The position numbers were made by a program, and so were the translations under genes. Of a stretch of 64,000 nucleotides of DNA, positions 9,997 through 20,100 are shown in pieces. Source of the DNA: Pleurocapsa sp. MO_226.B13 (GTDB lineage Bacteria; Cyanobacteriota; Cyanobacteriia; Cyanobacteriales; Xenococcaceae); NCBI GenBank assembly GCA_030064795.1, contig JASJEI010000005.1, positions 5,903 through 69,902 of the forward strand, given 5' to 3'. The notes below the pieces were generated by a model. That model searched no databases, was not told the origin of the DNA, and was given only the letters and a program-made list of their open reading frames with translations. Numbering within the stretch: position 1 is the stretch's first letter; each line of letters begins with the position of its first letter.

Positions 9997-10725
9997 TCAT
10001 TGTTCTTCTTCTGTGTTTTTCTCTTCCGAAGTTATCACAGGTTCTTTGGGAACAGCAACTTTAACCATGGCATGACGGAGGATTGTATCTCCTAAAATAT
10101 ATCCCCTCATTAATTGCTCGATAACAGTTCCTTCGGGATATTCATCGGTTTGTTCTCGCAACATTGCTTCATGAAAATTGGGGTCGAATTCTTTTCCTTC
10201 TGGTCGCATTGCCGAGACTCCCATTTTTTTGAGACATTCTACCAAGGTTTTATAAACTCCTTGATAACTACTGTGAATTGCTTTTTCTCCTTCGCTTTCT
10301 GGTTTGAGTTGAGTTCTGGCGCGTTCAAAATTATCTACTACTGGCAGTAATTCGGTAATTACGTTTTTTTTAGTCTGTGATTCTAAATTTTCTTTTTCTT
10401 TAGCGGTTCTACGACGGAAATTTTCAAAATCCGCAGCCAACCTAGCATATTGTGCTTTGATCGAATCTGCTTGTTGGCTTTTTTCATCCAAAAGTTTTTT
10501 CAGATTGGCATTTTCTTGTTGAAAAGCAGCAAAGATCTCCTCATTCTCAGAAGAAATTTCGCCCTCTCCCGCTTCTGTTTCTGGCTCTACTTCGGTAGGT
10601 TGCACCGTATCTACATTGGGTTCTGTAGTATCTGGTTGGACTTCTGTGTCATCTGCCGTGTTATCTTTGATTACCACTTCGGGGCTTTCGGATACGATTT
10701 CGGGTTGTTTCTGCTCTTCTGTCAT
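9997..10725 (-). CDS. grpE: Nucleotide exchange factor GrpE
   Basis: This 242-residue protein has an acidic, low-complexity N-terminus (to about residue 70), a coiled-coil region ([17 protein letters not shown]...), and the GrpE head ([53 protein letters not shown]). GrpE releases ADP from DnaK. It is first in the minus-strand cluster with dnaK1, dnaJ, tusA-like and rsgA, and is divergent from pilB. Confidence 0.95.
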   Translation of the reverse strand: MTEEQKQPEIVSESPEVVIKDNTADDTEVQPDTTEPNVDTVQPTEVEPETEAGEGEISSENEEIFAAFQQENANLKKLLDEKSQQADSIKAQYARLAADFENFRRRTAKEKENLESQTKKNVITELLPVVDNFERARTQLKPESEGEKAIHSSYQGVYKTLVECLKKMGVSAMRPEGKEFDPNFHEAMLREQTDEYPEGTVIEQLMRGYILGDTILRHAMVKVAVPKEPVITSEEKNTEEEQ

Positions 10726-11088
10726 AGGAACACTTATCTCTTCACATACAAAATATAGGATATTGCATTATCCATGTTAACTAACAACTTTAGTTGAGAT
10801 TGAAGAAAATAAAGAGTGGTTTGAGTGCCTTGATGACTAGACCCAGCATTATCTAGTAAATCATCTAGTAATTTTGTGCATTATAGGAAAATATTGCCTG
10901 AAAATCTTTTAAAAGCCATTTTTGAAGACTTTTGGTCTTAAAATCCCATAAAACTGTCAAATAGCTTCAATTACAGAATAAAGCTGCATAAATAGAGCTT
11001 CAAAACAATGTTTTGTCTGAATAGATGGCAATTTTAGCAAAGCTTTGGGGAACACTAAATAACGTGACTGAGATATTTTTTATACTTT
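10726..11088. promoter_or_regulatory. Divergent promoter region between grpE and pilB
   Basis: The 363-bp AT-rich spacer separates two divergent operons and must hold promoters for both, though I cannot assign boxes with confidence. ATCTAGTAAATCATCTAGTAA contains an imperfect direct repeat near 10851. I see no CIRCE element (TTAGCACTC-N9-GAGTGCTAA), so HrcA control of grpE is not supported. Confidence 0.4.
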
Positions 11089-13095
11089 ATGGCTTATTCT
11101 TCCTCTTCTAAAAAAACACGGGCGATCGCCCTACGAAGTAACTTATCTCCTTTTGGCAACCAACTAGTACAAAAAGGGTTTATTGATGGCGATAAAATGC
11201 AAAAAGCATTAGCCGAAAGCCGTAAAACTGGTCGCTCTTTAGTAGAAATTCTGGAATCAGCTACGGGCAAGCAGCTACCACCAGATTTGTTACGTCAGTA
11301 TAAAAAACATCATTTATTTGAACTTAAGATTCTCTATGGAGTCGAATCTGTAGACCCTGAAATCGAAACCGATAAATTTGCCGACAATCAAATGGAGGAA
11401 TTAATTAATTCCTTAATCCCTCTTGATATTTGTCGTCGTTATCGGCTGATTCCTCTTAAAAAAGAAGAGGGGGATAAGCCAGCTTTATTGGTGGCGATGG
11501 TAGATCCTGAAAACCTCGAAGCTCAGGACGACCTCAATCGTATACTACGACCAAAAGGAATTAAACTCAAACGGCAGGTAATTACTCAAGATGACTATCA
11601 ACAGCTAATCGATCGCTTTTTAGACGAACAAGTTAAAAAAGAAACTGCCAAAAAACAAGAAGTCAATGTTGATGTTTCCCTAGATCTAGATAACTTTGAT
11701 TTCAATTTAGAAGAAGCAGATGAAGAAGTCGCCGACGATCTCGGTGCAGCCAATGAAGCCCAACAAGCACCTATTATTACTCTAGTCAACAAAATACTAG
11801 CTAAAGCTCTCCAAGATGGAGTTTCTGATATTCACGTTGAGCCTCAAGAAGAAAGCCTAAAAGTTCGTTATCGCAAGGATGGTGTTCTGCAACAACCCTT
11901 CGATCCGATGCCCAAAAAAATTATCCCAGCTGTGGTGGCTCGTTTCAAAATCATGGCTGAATTGGACATTGCAGAAAAACGGTTGCCCCAAGATGGTAAG
12001 ATTCGCCGAATGTTCCAAGGTAGAAAGGTAGATTTTCGGGTTAATACCCTACCCAGTCGCTACGGAGAAAAGGTTGTACTCAGGATTCTGGATAACTCAG
12101 CTACACAGTTAGGTCTAGACAAATTAATTTCTCACGAACCAACTTTGGAATTGGTTCGGGATATGGCAAAACGTCCTTTTGGTCTAATTCTAGTAACGGG
12201 GCCGACAGGTTCGGGTAAATCTACCACTCTTTATTCAGTATTAGCAGAAAGAAATAGCCCCGATATTAATATCAGCACCGCCGAAGATCCGATTGAATAC
12301 TCCCTCGATGGGATTACCCAGGTACAGGTAATTCGGGAAAAAGGGATGAACTTTGCTTCGATTCTACGGGCGTTTTTACGACAAGACCCTGACGTAATCC
12401 TGGTAGGTGAGACTAGAGACTCAGAAACCGCTAAAACAGCGATTGAAGCTGCACTGACGGGTCACTTGGTACTAACTACCCTACATACTAATGATGCTGC
12501 TGGCGCGATCGCTCGACTGGATGAAATGGGAGTCGAACCGTTTATGATTTCTGGTGCATTAGTAGGTGTTTTGGCACAAAGGCTAATGCGTCGAGTATGT
12601 ACCGAATGTCGTATTGCTTATCATCCTACCCACGAAGAACTATCGCGATTTGGTTTATCCGCCTCCACAGAAGAAGAAGTCACCTTTTATAAAGCAAATA
12701 CTTTAGATGCCGAACAGATTGCCCAAGCTAAAGCGAATAATAGTCTTTGTTCTAAATGTGGTGGCGTGGGCTATAAAGGACGGGTTGGGGTATATGAGGT
12801 CATGAAAAACTCTGAAAGGTTGCAGAGTTTGGTCAACGAAGGAGCAAATACCGATCGCATTAAGGAAGCAGCAGTGGAAGAAGGGATGATTACCATCTTG
12901 GCTTATAGCCTCAATTTAGTTAAAGAAGGTCATACCACTTTAGAAGAAGTTGAGCGGGTAACGTTTACTGACTCTGGTTTAGAAGCCGAACTAAAAGCCA
13001 AGCGTAAGAGTGGCTTGACCTGTCGTACCTGTAACGCAGAATTACAGCCCGAATGGTTGGACTGCCCTTACTGTATGACTCCCCGATTTAGCTAA
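11089..13095 (+). CDS. pilB: Type IV pilus extension ATPase PilB
   Basis: The 668-residue GspE/PilB ATPase has an N-terminal MshEN-like domain. The ATPase core has Walker A GPTGSGKST, an Asp box around AEDPIEYSLDG, Walker B LVGETRD and a His box TGHLVLTTLHTNDA. A Cys cluster (CTEC...CSKCGG) binds zinc in the family. The extreme C-terminus adds a second zinc-ribbon-like pair (CRTCNAELQPEWLDCPYC). PilB drives pilus extension at the inner membrane and underlies phototactic motility and DNA uptake in cyanobacteria. It is first in a pilB-pilT-pilC operon. Confidence 0.96.
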   Translation: MAYSSSSKKTRAIALRSNLSPFGNQLVQKGFIDGDKMQKALAESRKTGRSLVEILESATGKQLPPDLLRQYKKHHLFELKILYGVESVDPEIETDKFADNQMEELINSLIPLDICRRYRLIPLKKEEGDKPALLVAMVDPENLEAQDDLNRILRPKGIKLKRQVITQDDYQQLIDRFLDEQVKKETAKKQEVNVDVSLDLDNFDFNLEEADEEVADDLGAANEAQQAPIITLVNKILAKALQDGVSDIHVEPQEESLKVRYRKDGVLQQPFDPMPKKIIPAVVARFKIMAELDIAEKRLPQDGKIRRMFQGRKVDFRVNTLPSRYGEKVVLRILDNSATQLGLDKLISHEPTLELVRDMAKRPFGLILVTGPTGSGKSTTLYSVLAERNSPDINISTAEDPIEYSLDGITQVQVIREKGMNFASILRAFLRQDPDVILVGETRDSETAKTAIEAALTGHLVLTTLHTNDAAGAIARLDEMGVEPFMISGALVGVLAQRLMRRVCTECRIAYHPTHEELSRFGLSASTEEEVTFYKANTLDAEQIAQAKANNSLCSKCGGVGYKGRVGVYEVMKNSERLQSLVNEGANTDRIKEAAVEEGMITILAYSLNLVKEGHTTLEEVERVTFTDSGLEAELKAKRKSGLTCRTCNAELQPEWLDCPYCMTPRFS

Positions 13096-13195
13096 ATAAG
13101 CTTCAAGCTAACAATTTAGAAAGATTTTTAGCTGACTAATAGTTATTAAAAGTAAAACAATATTTAAATTTAAACAATTTTGAGAGGTAAAAATT

Positions 13196-14305
13196 ATGGA
13201 TTTAATGATTGAAGATTTGATGGAACAGTTGGTGGAAATGGGTGGTTCGGATATGCACATCCAAGCTAGTGCGCCCGTTTACTTTCGCATCAGCGGTAAA
13301 TTAACCCCCATCGGTGACGATCTGACTCCCCAAGAATGTCAAAGATTAATTTTTAGTATGCTCAACAATACCCAAAGAAAGGAATTAGAGCAAAATTGGG
13401 AACTTGATTGTGCTTATGGAGTAAAAGGGTTAGCTCGTTTTCGCGTCAATGTCTATAAAGAACGGGGTTGTTATGCTGCTTGTTTAAGAGCCTTGTCTTC
13501 TAAAATTCCTAACTTCGATCAGTTAGGTTTGCCCGATGTAGTTAGAAATATGACCGAAAGACCTAGAGGGTTGATCTTGGTAACAGGGCCGACAGGTTCT
13601 GGTAAAACTACCACCCTAGCAGCAATGCTGGATTTAATTAATCGTACTAGAGGAGAGCATATCTTAACAGTAGAAGACCCGATTGAATATGTCTTCGATA
13701 ATATTAAAAGTCTTTTCCATCAACGACAGAAAGGAGAAGATACTAAAAGTTTTGCTAATGCCCTTAAAGCGGCCCTGCGGGAAGATCCAGATATCATTCT
13801 AGTAGGGGAGATGCGGGATTTGGAAACCATCTCTCTGGCAATTTCGGCAGCAGAAACAGGTCACTTAGTCTTTGGTACACTTCACACTAATTCCGCTTCA
13901 GGTACTGTAGACAGGATTATTGATGTTTTCCCTGCTGGTCAACAGGCACAAATCAGGGCAATGTTATCTAACTCCTTAATCGCGGTATTCAGTCAAACCC
14001 TAGCGAAAAAGAAAAATCCCAAACCAGGAGAATTTGGACGGGTTATGGCCCAAGAAATTATGGTGGTGACACCAGCGATCGCCAATTTAATCCGCGAAGG
14101 TAAAGCAGCCCAGGTATATTCAGCTATTCAAACAGGGGCAAAAATGGATATGCAAACTATGGAACAAGCTTTAGCCAACTTAGTTAAAAAAGGCATTATC
14201 AGTATGGAAGAAGGAATTGCCAAAAGTTCTCGTCCCGATGAACTGCAACGGCTTGCGGGGGCAGCAGCAGGTATGGGCATGACGGCCAATGCCAAACGTC
14301 GTTAA
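13196..14305 (+). CDS. pilT: Type IV pilus retraction ATPase PilT
   Basis: This 369-residue protein has the PilT features: N-terminal PAS-like region (GGSDMHIQASAPVYFRISG), Walker A GPTGSGKTTT, the AIRNLIRE-like region here read as AIANLIREGK, and His-box TGHLVFGTLHTNSA. PilT depolymerises pilin to retract pili. It follows pilB by 100 bp and precedes pilC by 48 bp. A GAGAGG-type ribosome-binding site precedes the ATG. Confidence 0.96.
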   Translation: MDLMIEDLMEQLVEMGGSDMHIQASAPVYFRISGKLTPIGDDLTPQECQRLIFSMLNNTQRKELEQNWELDCAYGVKGLARFRVNVYKERGCYAACLRALSSKIPNFDQLGLPDVVRNMTERPRGLILVTGPTGSGKTTTLAAMLDLINRTRGEHILTVEDPIEYVFDNIKSLFHQRQKGEDTKSFANALKAALREDPDIILVGEMRDLETISLAISAAETGHLVFGTLHTNSASGTVDRIIDVFPAGQQAQIRAMLSNSLIAVFSQTLAKKKNPKPGEFGRVMAQEIMVVTPAIANLIREGKAAQVYSAIQTGAKMDMQTMEQALANLVKKGIISMEEGIAKSSRPDELQRLAGAAAGMGMTANAKRR

Positions 14306-14353
14306 TCACATAAATATTTAACTCAATCATTCAACTCAACCATTAGTTTATTT

Positions 14354-15568
14354 ATGTCTATATTTGTAGCAAAGGTAAAAGACCATTCAGGTAAGGTCTT
14401 TAACGAAAAGATTGAAGCAGCTTCGGCCGAACAAGCTCGTCTGGTACTCAAAAATAGATACGTAGCAGTCGGTAAGATTACCAAATCTAGTTTTGAGATC
14501 GATCTTTCGGCTTTAGAACTAGCCCTGGCTAAAGTAACGGTTAAGGATAAAGCAGTATTTTCCCGTCAGTTTTCGGTAATGGTCAACGCGGGAGTGGCAA
14601 TTATTCGTGCTTTGGGGATCTTAGCCGACCAAGCACCAAACCCCAAACTTAAAAAATCTCTCCTGGCTATTAGTGCCGAGGTACAGCAAGGTACGAGTCT
14701 TTCAGATGCGATGAGCAAGCATCCAGAATGTTTTAACGATCTCTACGTCTACATGGTCGAAGCAGGGGAAGCTGGTGGGGTACTCGATGAGGTACTGATG
14801 CGGTTATCCAAGCTTTTGGAAGATATGGCTGCGTTGCAGAACCAAATTAAATCAGCAATGGCTTATCCCGTAACCGTAGGTATTTTTGCTGTTCTGGCTT
14901 TTTTGGGGATGACTATCTTTTTGATTCCCGTGTTTGGCGGTATTTTTGAATCATTAGGAGCGGAGTTACCCCTGCTTACCCGCACGATGTTGACCATCAG
15001 TGACATTCTGCGTAGTTGGAAAGTGCTAATTCCCGTGGTGGTCTTTGTTGTAGTTAGTTTCTTAATTCGTACTTACTATAAAACTCCCGTGGGTCGCTTA
15101 CAAATAGATGGCTTTATGCTAAAAATGCCTCTGTTTGGCGACTTAAATGAAAAAATTGCCGTATCTCGTTTTTGTCGGGTATTTGGTACTCTGACTCGTT
15201 CGGGTGTTCCAGTTTTGCAGTGTTTTGATATTGTCTGTAACACTATCGGCAATCAGGTAATTATCAATGCAGTAATGTCTGCCAAGAAAGATATTCAACA
15301 AGGAGGCATGATTTCCTTGGCAATTCAAAAGGAAAATGTCTTTCCGCCTCTGGCAATTCAGATGATTAGTATTGGTGAAGAAACAGGGGAATTAGACGGC
15401 ATGATGGAGAAAGTTGCCGATTTCTATGAAGATGAAGTAGAACAAGCCGTTAAAGCTCTAACGAGTATGATCGAGCCGATTATGATGGTGGGTATTGCGG
15501 TAATGGTCGGGACAATTCTACTTTCAATGTACTTACCAATGTTCTCGATTTTCGATCAGTTGGCTTAA
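14354..15568 (+). CDS. pilC: Type IV pilus inner-membrane platform protein PilC
   Basis: The 404-residue protein has the paired GspF/PilC domains (about residues 70-195 and 270-395), with membrane segments near residues 170-195, 220-240 and at the C-terminus (MMVGIAVMVGTILLSMYLPMF). Family motifs include FSRQFSVMVNAGVAI and IGEETGELDGMM. PilC couples the PilB and PilT motors to pilin in the membrane. It closes the pilBTC operon. Confidence 0.95.
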   Translation: MSIFVAKVKDHSGKVFNEKIEAASAEQARLVLKNRYVAVGKITKSSFEIDLSALELALAKVTVKDKAVFSRQFSVMVNAGVAIIRALGILADQAPNPKLKKSLLAISAEVQQGTSLSDAMSKHPECFNDLYVYMVEAGEAGGVLDEVLMRLSKLLEDMAALQNQIKSAMAYPVTVGIFAVLAFLGMTIFLIPVFGGIFESLGAELPLLTRTMLTISDILRSWKVLIPVVVFVVVSFLIRTYYKTPVGRLQIDGFMLKMPLFGDLNEKIAVSRFCRVFGTLTRSGVPVLQCFDIVCNTIGNQVIINAVMSAKKDIQQGGMISLAIQKENVFPPLAIQMISIGEETGELDGMMEKVADFYEDEVEQAVKALTSMIEPIMMVGIAVMVGTILLSMYLPMFSIFDQLA

Positions 15569-15611
15569 TTCTAAGAAACGATCGCACTTGATATACTTTC
15601 TAAAATCGATT

Positions 15612-16187
15612 ATGTCTGTTAAAAAATCTGATTATGAGACTTGGCTGGCAGAATATAGCACTAGAAGTGGGGCGATCGCTTTGCTCAAGCAATATCGCCC
15701 TTATCTGGAAGCTTTACCCAGCATTCGCCGTCCAGAACAAAGTTTGATTACTATTCCTCTACCAGTAGTGCGTATTCGCCGTCCAGAGTTGGATTTTAAT
15801 AATCCTTTGTCAGCAAAAACTCCCCGCGTAGCTACTTCTCTACCCTGCGATTTAGGGATTTTGATGTGCGATCCAGAATGGCAGATTAAAATGGGTGCGG
15901 AGATTATTATTTTTATTCATCGCCCAGAGGAGGATTTTTCCGATCTAATTAATCGCTGGCGTAAAACTCAAGTTTATCTAGACCAAGACTATGAATGGTT
16001 GATGCCTCCTAACGAACAGCATATGTTTAGCGAAGCAGCAGAAGAAATCAACCCCCTGTTTGTAGTTTTTGAAGGGACTAGCGATCGCATTAAACAAGGT
16101 TTATCTGGCGCGGGTTTCCCCTACATCGTTCAATCTTCTAATTTCCTGCCTCTGGAATCAGAAATCGGCGAAATGGTATCAGAATAA
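15612..16187 (+). CDS. Hypothetical protein downstream of pilC
   Basis: The product of about 191 residues has no signal peptide, membrane helix or motif that I recognise. It is rich in charged residues and has two Arg-Arg-Pro-Glu repeats (IRRPEQ and IRRPEL, about residues 40-65). I prefer the ATG at 15612 to a TTG at 15588. It begins about 43 bp after pilC on the same strand, so it may belong to the pilus operon; any pilus role would be by association only. Confidence 0.7.
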   Translation: MSVKKSDYETWLAEYSTRSGAIALLKQYRPYLEALPSIRRPEQSLITIPLPVVRIRRPELDFNNPLSAKTPRVATSLPCDLGILMCDPEWQIKMGAEIIIFIHRPEEDFSDLINRWRKTQVYLDQDYEWLMPPNEQHMFSEAAEEINPLFVVFEGTSDRIKQGLSGAGFPYIVQSSNFLPLESEIGEMVSE

Positions 16188-16296
16188 ACAAAGAAGCAAG
16201 GAATAAAAAAACTGTTTGATAGTAAAACCAAAATTTAGCGATAATTTTAGTTGGTTAACATAGTAGGATTATCCCAGATTTAACCCGATTTAACCC

Positions 16297-16350
16297 AAAA
16301 AATGAGGCGAAAAAACCAACAGTTTATGCCTGTCTTTATTCCTCATTTTT
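16297..16350. terminator. Possible bidirectional terminator between convergent genes
   Basis: AAAAATGAGG and CCTCATTTTT are perfect 10-bp inverted arms flanking a 34-nt loop. The A-run on the left and T-run on the right would suit transcription ending from either side, between the hypothetical gene after pilC and the convergent lrtA. The loop is long for a classic intrinsic terminator. The rest of 16188-16537 shows nothing further. Confidence 0.5.
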
Positions 16351-16537
16351 AGTTCTATTTAATAGAAAAAGAGAAAGATAGTATTTATAGTCATTCTAAA
16401 TGGGAAACACAGATTAATTGCTACCAGATTTTAGCCTCGTTCTTTTTTACTTCTTTTTACCGATATTAATCAAAGCTAAGAAATTAATTAGAACAACTAT
16501 AATCCTCGTTCCTTCTTCCTCTCTCCTCATTCCTCAA

Positions 16538-17146
16538 TCAATGCGGATAATCTCCTTGACGGGCATTGTTATCGGAACGGGGTTGAATTACGCCGTAACC
16601 ACCATGATTGCGGATGTAGATTACATTAATTTCTCCAGTGTCTTTGTTATTGAACATATAGAAGTCGTGATCTACTAGTTGAAGTTGCGCTAGTGCTTCT
16701 TCGATAGTCATTGGTGGCATGGCAAAATACTTGTTTCTGACCACCTCTGTCGGTAATTCTGGAGCGCGATCGCTATTTAATTCTTCTGTTTCGACAACGC
16801 CTTCTTCAATTATTGCTTCCTGACGGATGTTAGCATGGGCTTTTTTATCTAGGTTTTTTTCTTTGTATTTGCGTAGCTGACGGGCAATTTTGTCTGCAAC
16901 CATATCGATACTGGCATAGAGATTTTCGCTACCTTCTTGAGCGCGAATTACTGTACCATTAGCAAATACTGTAACTTCAGCCTTATGTTTTCTTTCAATC
17001 CTAGAATTGCGAGCTACAGATAAATGAACATCTACTTTACTAGTTATATTTTGAAAATGTTTAACTGCCTTTTCTAATTTTTGTTCGACGTAATCATGAA
17101 TTGATTCTGTTACTGCAATGTTATTTCCCTGGATTAAAAGTTTCAT
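16538..17146 (-). CDS. lrtA: Ribosome hibernation factor, long HPF / LrtA
   Basis: The 202-residue protein has an N-terminal HPF/YfiA domain ([26 protein letters not shown]...) and a C-terminal dimerisation domain ([24 protein letters not shown]...[17 protein letters not shown]). Long HPF proteins pair 70S ribosomes into inactive 100S dimers. The cyanobacterial member is the light-repressed protein LrtA. Length and domain order are normal. It is monocistronic with a long upstream spacer. Confidence 0.94.
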   Translation of the reverse strand: MKLLIQGNNIAVTESIHDYVEQKLEKAVKHFQNITSKVDVHLSVARNSRIERKHKAEVTVFANGTVIRAQEGSENLYASIDMVADKIARQLRKYKEKNLDKKAHANIRQEAIIEEGVVETEELNSDRAPELPTEVVRNKYFAMPPMTIEEALAQLQLVDHDFYMFNNKDTGEINVIYIRNHGGYGVIQPRSDNNARQGDYPH

Positions 17147-17664
17147 ACTTGCAACTCCATACTATACAGTTAAAAAGCTCAGAAAAGTGCCGACAACATC
17201 AATAGCAAATTGTAGTAGGATATACAAATCTCTCAAGCTAAAAAAGCAAAGCTTTCTCGATCGAGTTTTAGTAGCAAATATTACTTTTTTAGTTGGGGTA
17301 ATGTATTTCTAAGTTACTTTTTCCGATCGCCAAAAAATCAAATTGCGTTTCAACTAGCAATGGTCGAGCTAATTTGATAGTTGCGTAGAAATACCTCTAG
17401 CCTAAACAATAGATAAATCAAGTATTTTTATTATTTAGACCGAAAACTGACTTGTATTTATTGAAAACCCACTTAATTTTAGATATTTGTGTTTGAGATA
17501 GCCTGTGATTTGTTTTGTTACCTGTAATTTCCTCAAACAATGCTCTTTTCCTAATAGCTTTATACTTAATAGATTAACACTTTGTATCCTCTAAAACATC
17601 ATAAATTCCAATTCTTTTTATGTTCTGTTACATTGATTGACATTTATTTAACTAGACTAGCAAG
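17147..17664. promoter_or_regulatory. Spacer holding the lrtA and lipB promoters
   Basis: This 518-bp AT-rich region lies between divergent lrtA and lipB. In Synechococcus the lrtA transcript has a long 5' leader reported to control stability in light and dark, so part of this spacer is probably leader RNA. I cannot define a promoter or a conserved RNA fold by eye. Confidence 0.4.
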
Positions 17665-18357
17665 ATGATCCAAAATAAAAGAAAATGCAGATTAGAAAAT
17701 TATCAATTAATTAAATATAGTGAAGCTTGGACATATCAGCGATCGCAAGTTGTAGCCAGAATTGATAATCCCAATCTAGATGATGTTTTGATTTTATTAG
17801 AACATCCACCAGTTTATACTTTAGGAACTGGCTCTAGTTTGGATTTTCTTAAGTTCGATCCCTTGGCAACTGAATTTGAAATCCATCGTATCGAACGAGG
17901 TGGTGAGGTGACATATCATTGTCCCAATCAACTAGTGGGATATCCGATTCTCAATCTGCGTTATTATCGACAGGATTTGCATTGGTATCTCAGACAGCTA
18001 GAAGAAGTCATCATCAAAACCGTAGCTAACTACGATCTCAAGGCTTATCGCATCCCCAAATTAACAGGAGTCTGGTTAGAAGGGAAAAAAATTGCTGCGG
18101 TAGGGATTAAAGTAAAACGTTGGATTACGATGCATGGTTTTGCTTTGAACGTATGTCCCGATCTGAGTGGTTTTCAACATATAGTTCCTTGTGGCATTAC
18201 AGATAAACCAGTAGGAAGTCTGGCAGAGTTTATTAGCGATCTGACAGTTGAGCGAGTTCGGGTTGACTTAGCTAGGGCTTTTGCGGAAGTATTTCAAGTG
18301 GAGTTAATCGAGCAAAATTATGAGTCAAGCAGTTTTAAAACCTTTAGTAGAACGTAA
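17665..18357 (+). CDS. lipB: Octanoyltransferase LipB
   Basis: The 230-residue protein transfers octanoyl from acyl carrier protein to lipoyl-dependent enzymes. It shows the substrate loop [18 protein letters not shown], the catalytic Lys in [10 protein letters not shown], and the catalytic Cys in IVPCGI. The usual CPGQLVGYP loop has Asn in place of Gly, a small variation. Its 3' end overlaps the HAD phosphatase gene by 38 bp, so the two are probably co-expressed. Confidence 0.95.
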   Translation: MIQNKRKCRLENYQLIKYSEAWTYQRSQVVARIDNPNLDDVLILLEHPPVYTLGTGSSLDFLKFDPLATEFEIHRIERGGEVTYHCPNQLVGYPILNLRYYRQDLHWYLRQLEEVIIKTVANYDLKAYRIPKLTGVWLEGKKIAAVGIKVKRWITMHGFALNVCPDLSGFQHIVPCGITDKPVGSLAEFISDLTVERVRVDLARAFAEVFQVELIEQNYESSSFKTFSRT

Positions 18358-19084
18358 CTGGAAAGATATTCGTCTGATTGCATCGGATCTGGATGGAACC
18401 TTGACTCAATCGGAAAAGTTTAATTTTAAATTATTTCAGGCTTTAACTCAACTAAATACTGCGGGAGTAGATGTATTAATAGTAACTGGACGTTCGGCGG
18501 GATGGGTTCAAGCGATCGCAACTTATTTCCCGATCGTGGGAGCGATCGCTGAAAATGGTGGTTTACTCTATTGGAATCACGATCCTCAGCCAGATTTGCT
18601 CACCAGTCTTAATTTAGCTCAACACCGTCAGGAATTAAGTCGGGTGTTTGAATTACTTCAAGATAAATTTCCGCAGCTTAAAGAATCTGAAGATAATCGT
18701 TTTCGCCTCACTGATTGGACTTTTGAGGTGGCAAATCTTACCGAGACTGAACTAGAAAGAATTAATTTGATTTGTCAGTCAGAAGGTTATGGTTTTACTT
18801 ACAGCACGGTGCAATGTCATATCAAACCTTTACAGCAGGATAAAGCGATCGCTTTGGGCAAAGTTATTCCCCGATATTTTCCCAGTCTAATCTCAGAACA
18901 AATAGTTACCGTCGGCGATAGTCCTAATGATGAGTCTTTATTTAATCCCGAACAGTTTCCCGTTTCGGTAGGAGTAGCTAATATCTTAAAATATCGCGAT
19001 CGCTTGCAGCATTTACCCGCCTACGTAACTAATAAGTCTGAATTGGCGGGATTTTACGAACTAGTAGAATTGATTATAAATTAG
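18320..19084 (+). CDS. HAD-IIB (Cof-type) phosphatase
   Basis: The 254-residue protein has HAD motif [10 protein letters not shown] (residues about 21-29), motif II VTGRSAG, and motif [14 protein letters not shown], with a Cof-type cap between. Members dephosphorylate sugar phosphates or nucleotides; the substrate is not evident. The start lies 38 bp inside lipB. The alternative is a later in-frame start, but the leader before DLDGT would then be very short. Confidence 0.88.
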   Translation: MSQAVLKPLVERNWKDIRLIASDLDGTLTQSEKFNFKLFQALTQLNTAGVDVLIVTGRSAGWVQAIATYFPIVGAIAENGGLLYWNHDPQPDLLTSLNLAQHRQELSRVFELLQDKFPQLKESEDNRFRLTDWTFEVANLTETELERINLICQSEGYGFTYSTVQCHIKPLQQDKAIALGKVIPRYFPSLISEQIVTVGDSPNDESLFNPEQFPVSVGVANILKYRDRLQHLPAYVTNKSELAGFYELVELIIN

Positions 19085-20100
19085 AGAGTTAATACTAATT
19101 TGCCGATGGTTTTACCAGATTCTAGTTTACTGTGGGCGATCGCCAAATTGGTAGGATTCAAAATACCTAAATTTTCTTTTAAGGTAGTCTCGATAATTCC
19201 CTCTTCGACTAACCGAGATACTCGATTTAATAATTCCCCTTGGGATGCTATGTCTGGGGTATTGTATTGAGATTTGGTAAACATAAATTCCCAGGCAAAA
19301 GTCACGCTTTTACTTTTCAAGAGATTTAAATCCAAAGGTTGACGATTTCCGACGATCGAGCAGATTTTTCCCTGGGGTTTAATTACCTCTACCATATTTT
19401 GCCAATGATAATCGGTATCATTGAGACAGAGAAGATAATCCACCGCAGTAATATCGATCGCTTTCAATGCAGGCAAAAACTCATGATAGTGATTGATACA
19501 ATAATCCGCACCCAATTGTCTGCACCATCTGATCGTATCGCCCCTAGAGGCAGTGGCAATTACCTGTAAACCTGCTACTTGTTTGGCTAACTGAATCGCG
19601 ATCGAACCAACACCCCCCGCACCATTAATAATTAACAGCGTACTCTGCTTATTTTTTTCTGTTTTCTTAGGTTCAATTGCCAATCTTTCAAATAAAGCTT
19701 CCCAAGCGGTAATGGTAGTTAAAGGTAAGGCAGCAGCCTCTTCAAAAGAGAGATTATTCGGCTTTTTACCGACAATTCTTTCATCAACTAACTGATACTC
19801 GCTATTACAGCCAGGACGAATAATACTACCTGCGTAAAATACTTCATCCCCTACCCGAAATAAAGAAGTATCTTCTCCAACCTCTTCCACAATTCCCGCA
19901 GCATCCCAACCTAGAATTTTGGGCGCGTCTAATTTGGCTTTAATTGAAGATCTGACTTTATAATCGACTGGATTAACTGCTACCGCTTTGACTCGAATTA
20001 GTAAATCTTTGCCCCGTGTTTGGGGTTGATCTAATTCAATTTCTGCAAAACAATCAGGATCGTCTGTAGCTAGATGTTGATAAACGGCGATCGCTTTCAT
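19081..20100 (-). CDS. Zinc-type quinone oxidoreductase / MDR family NADPH dehydrogenase
   Basis: The protein of about 339 residues is a medium-chain reductase without structural zinc Cys residues. It has VNPVDYKVR, the GWDAAGIVEEVG region and a nucleotide-binding motif NGAGGVGSIAIQLAK. It fits the ZADH1/YogA-like quinone or enone reductases. I chose the ATG at 20100, preceded by GGAG at a good distance, over a GTG at 20115. It converges on the HAD gene with a four-base overlap. Confidence 0.87.
   Translation of the reverse strand: MKAIAVYQHLATDDPDCFAEIELDQPQTRGKDLLIRVKAVAVNPVDYKVRSSIKAKLDAPKILGWDAAGIVEEVGEDTSLFRVGDEVFYAGSIIRPGCNSEYQLVDERIVGKKPNNLSFEEAAALPLTTITAWEALFERLAIEPKKTEKNKQSTLLIINGAGGVGSIAIQLAKQVAGLQVIATASRGDTIRWCRQLGADYCINHYHEFLPALKAIDITAVDYLLCLNDTDYHWQNMVEVIKPQGKICSIVGNRQPLDLNLLKSKSVTFAWEFMFTKSQYNTPDIASQGELLNRVSRLVEEGIIETTLKENLGILNPTNLAIAHSKLESGKTIGKLVLTL

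Noticed and set aside
10726..11088. CIRCE/HrcA operator before grpE
   Set aside because: No TTAGCACTC-N9-GAGTGCTAA or close variant is present.
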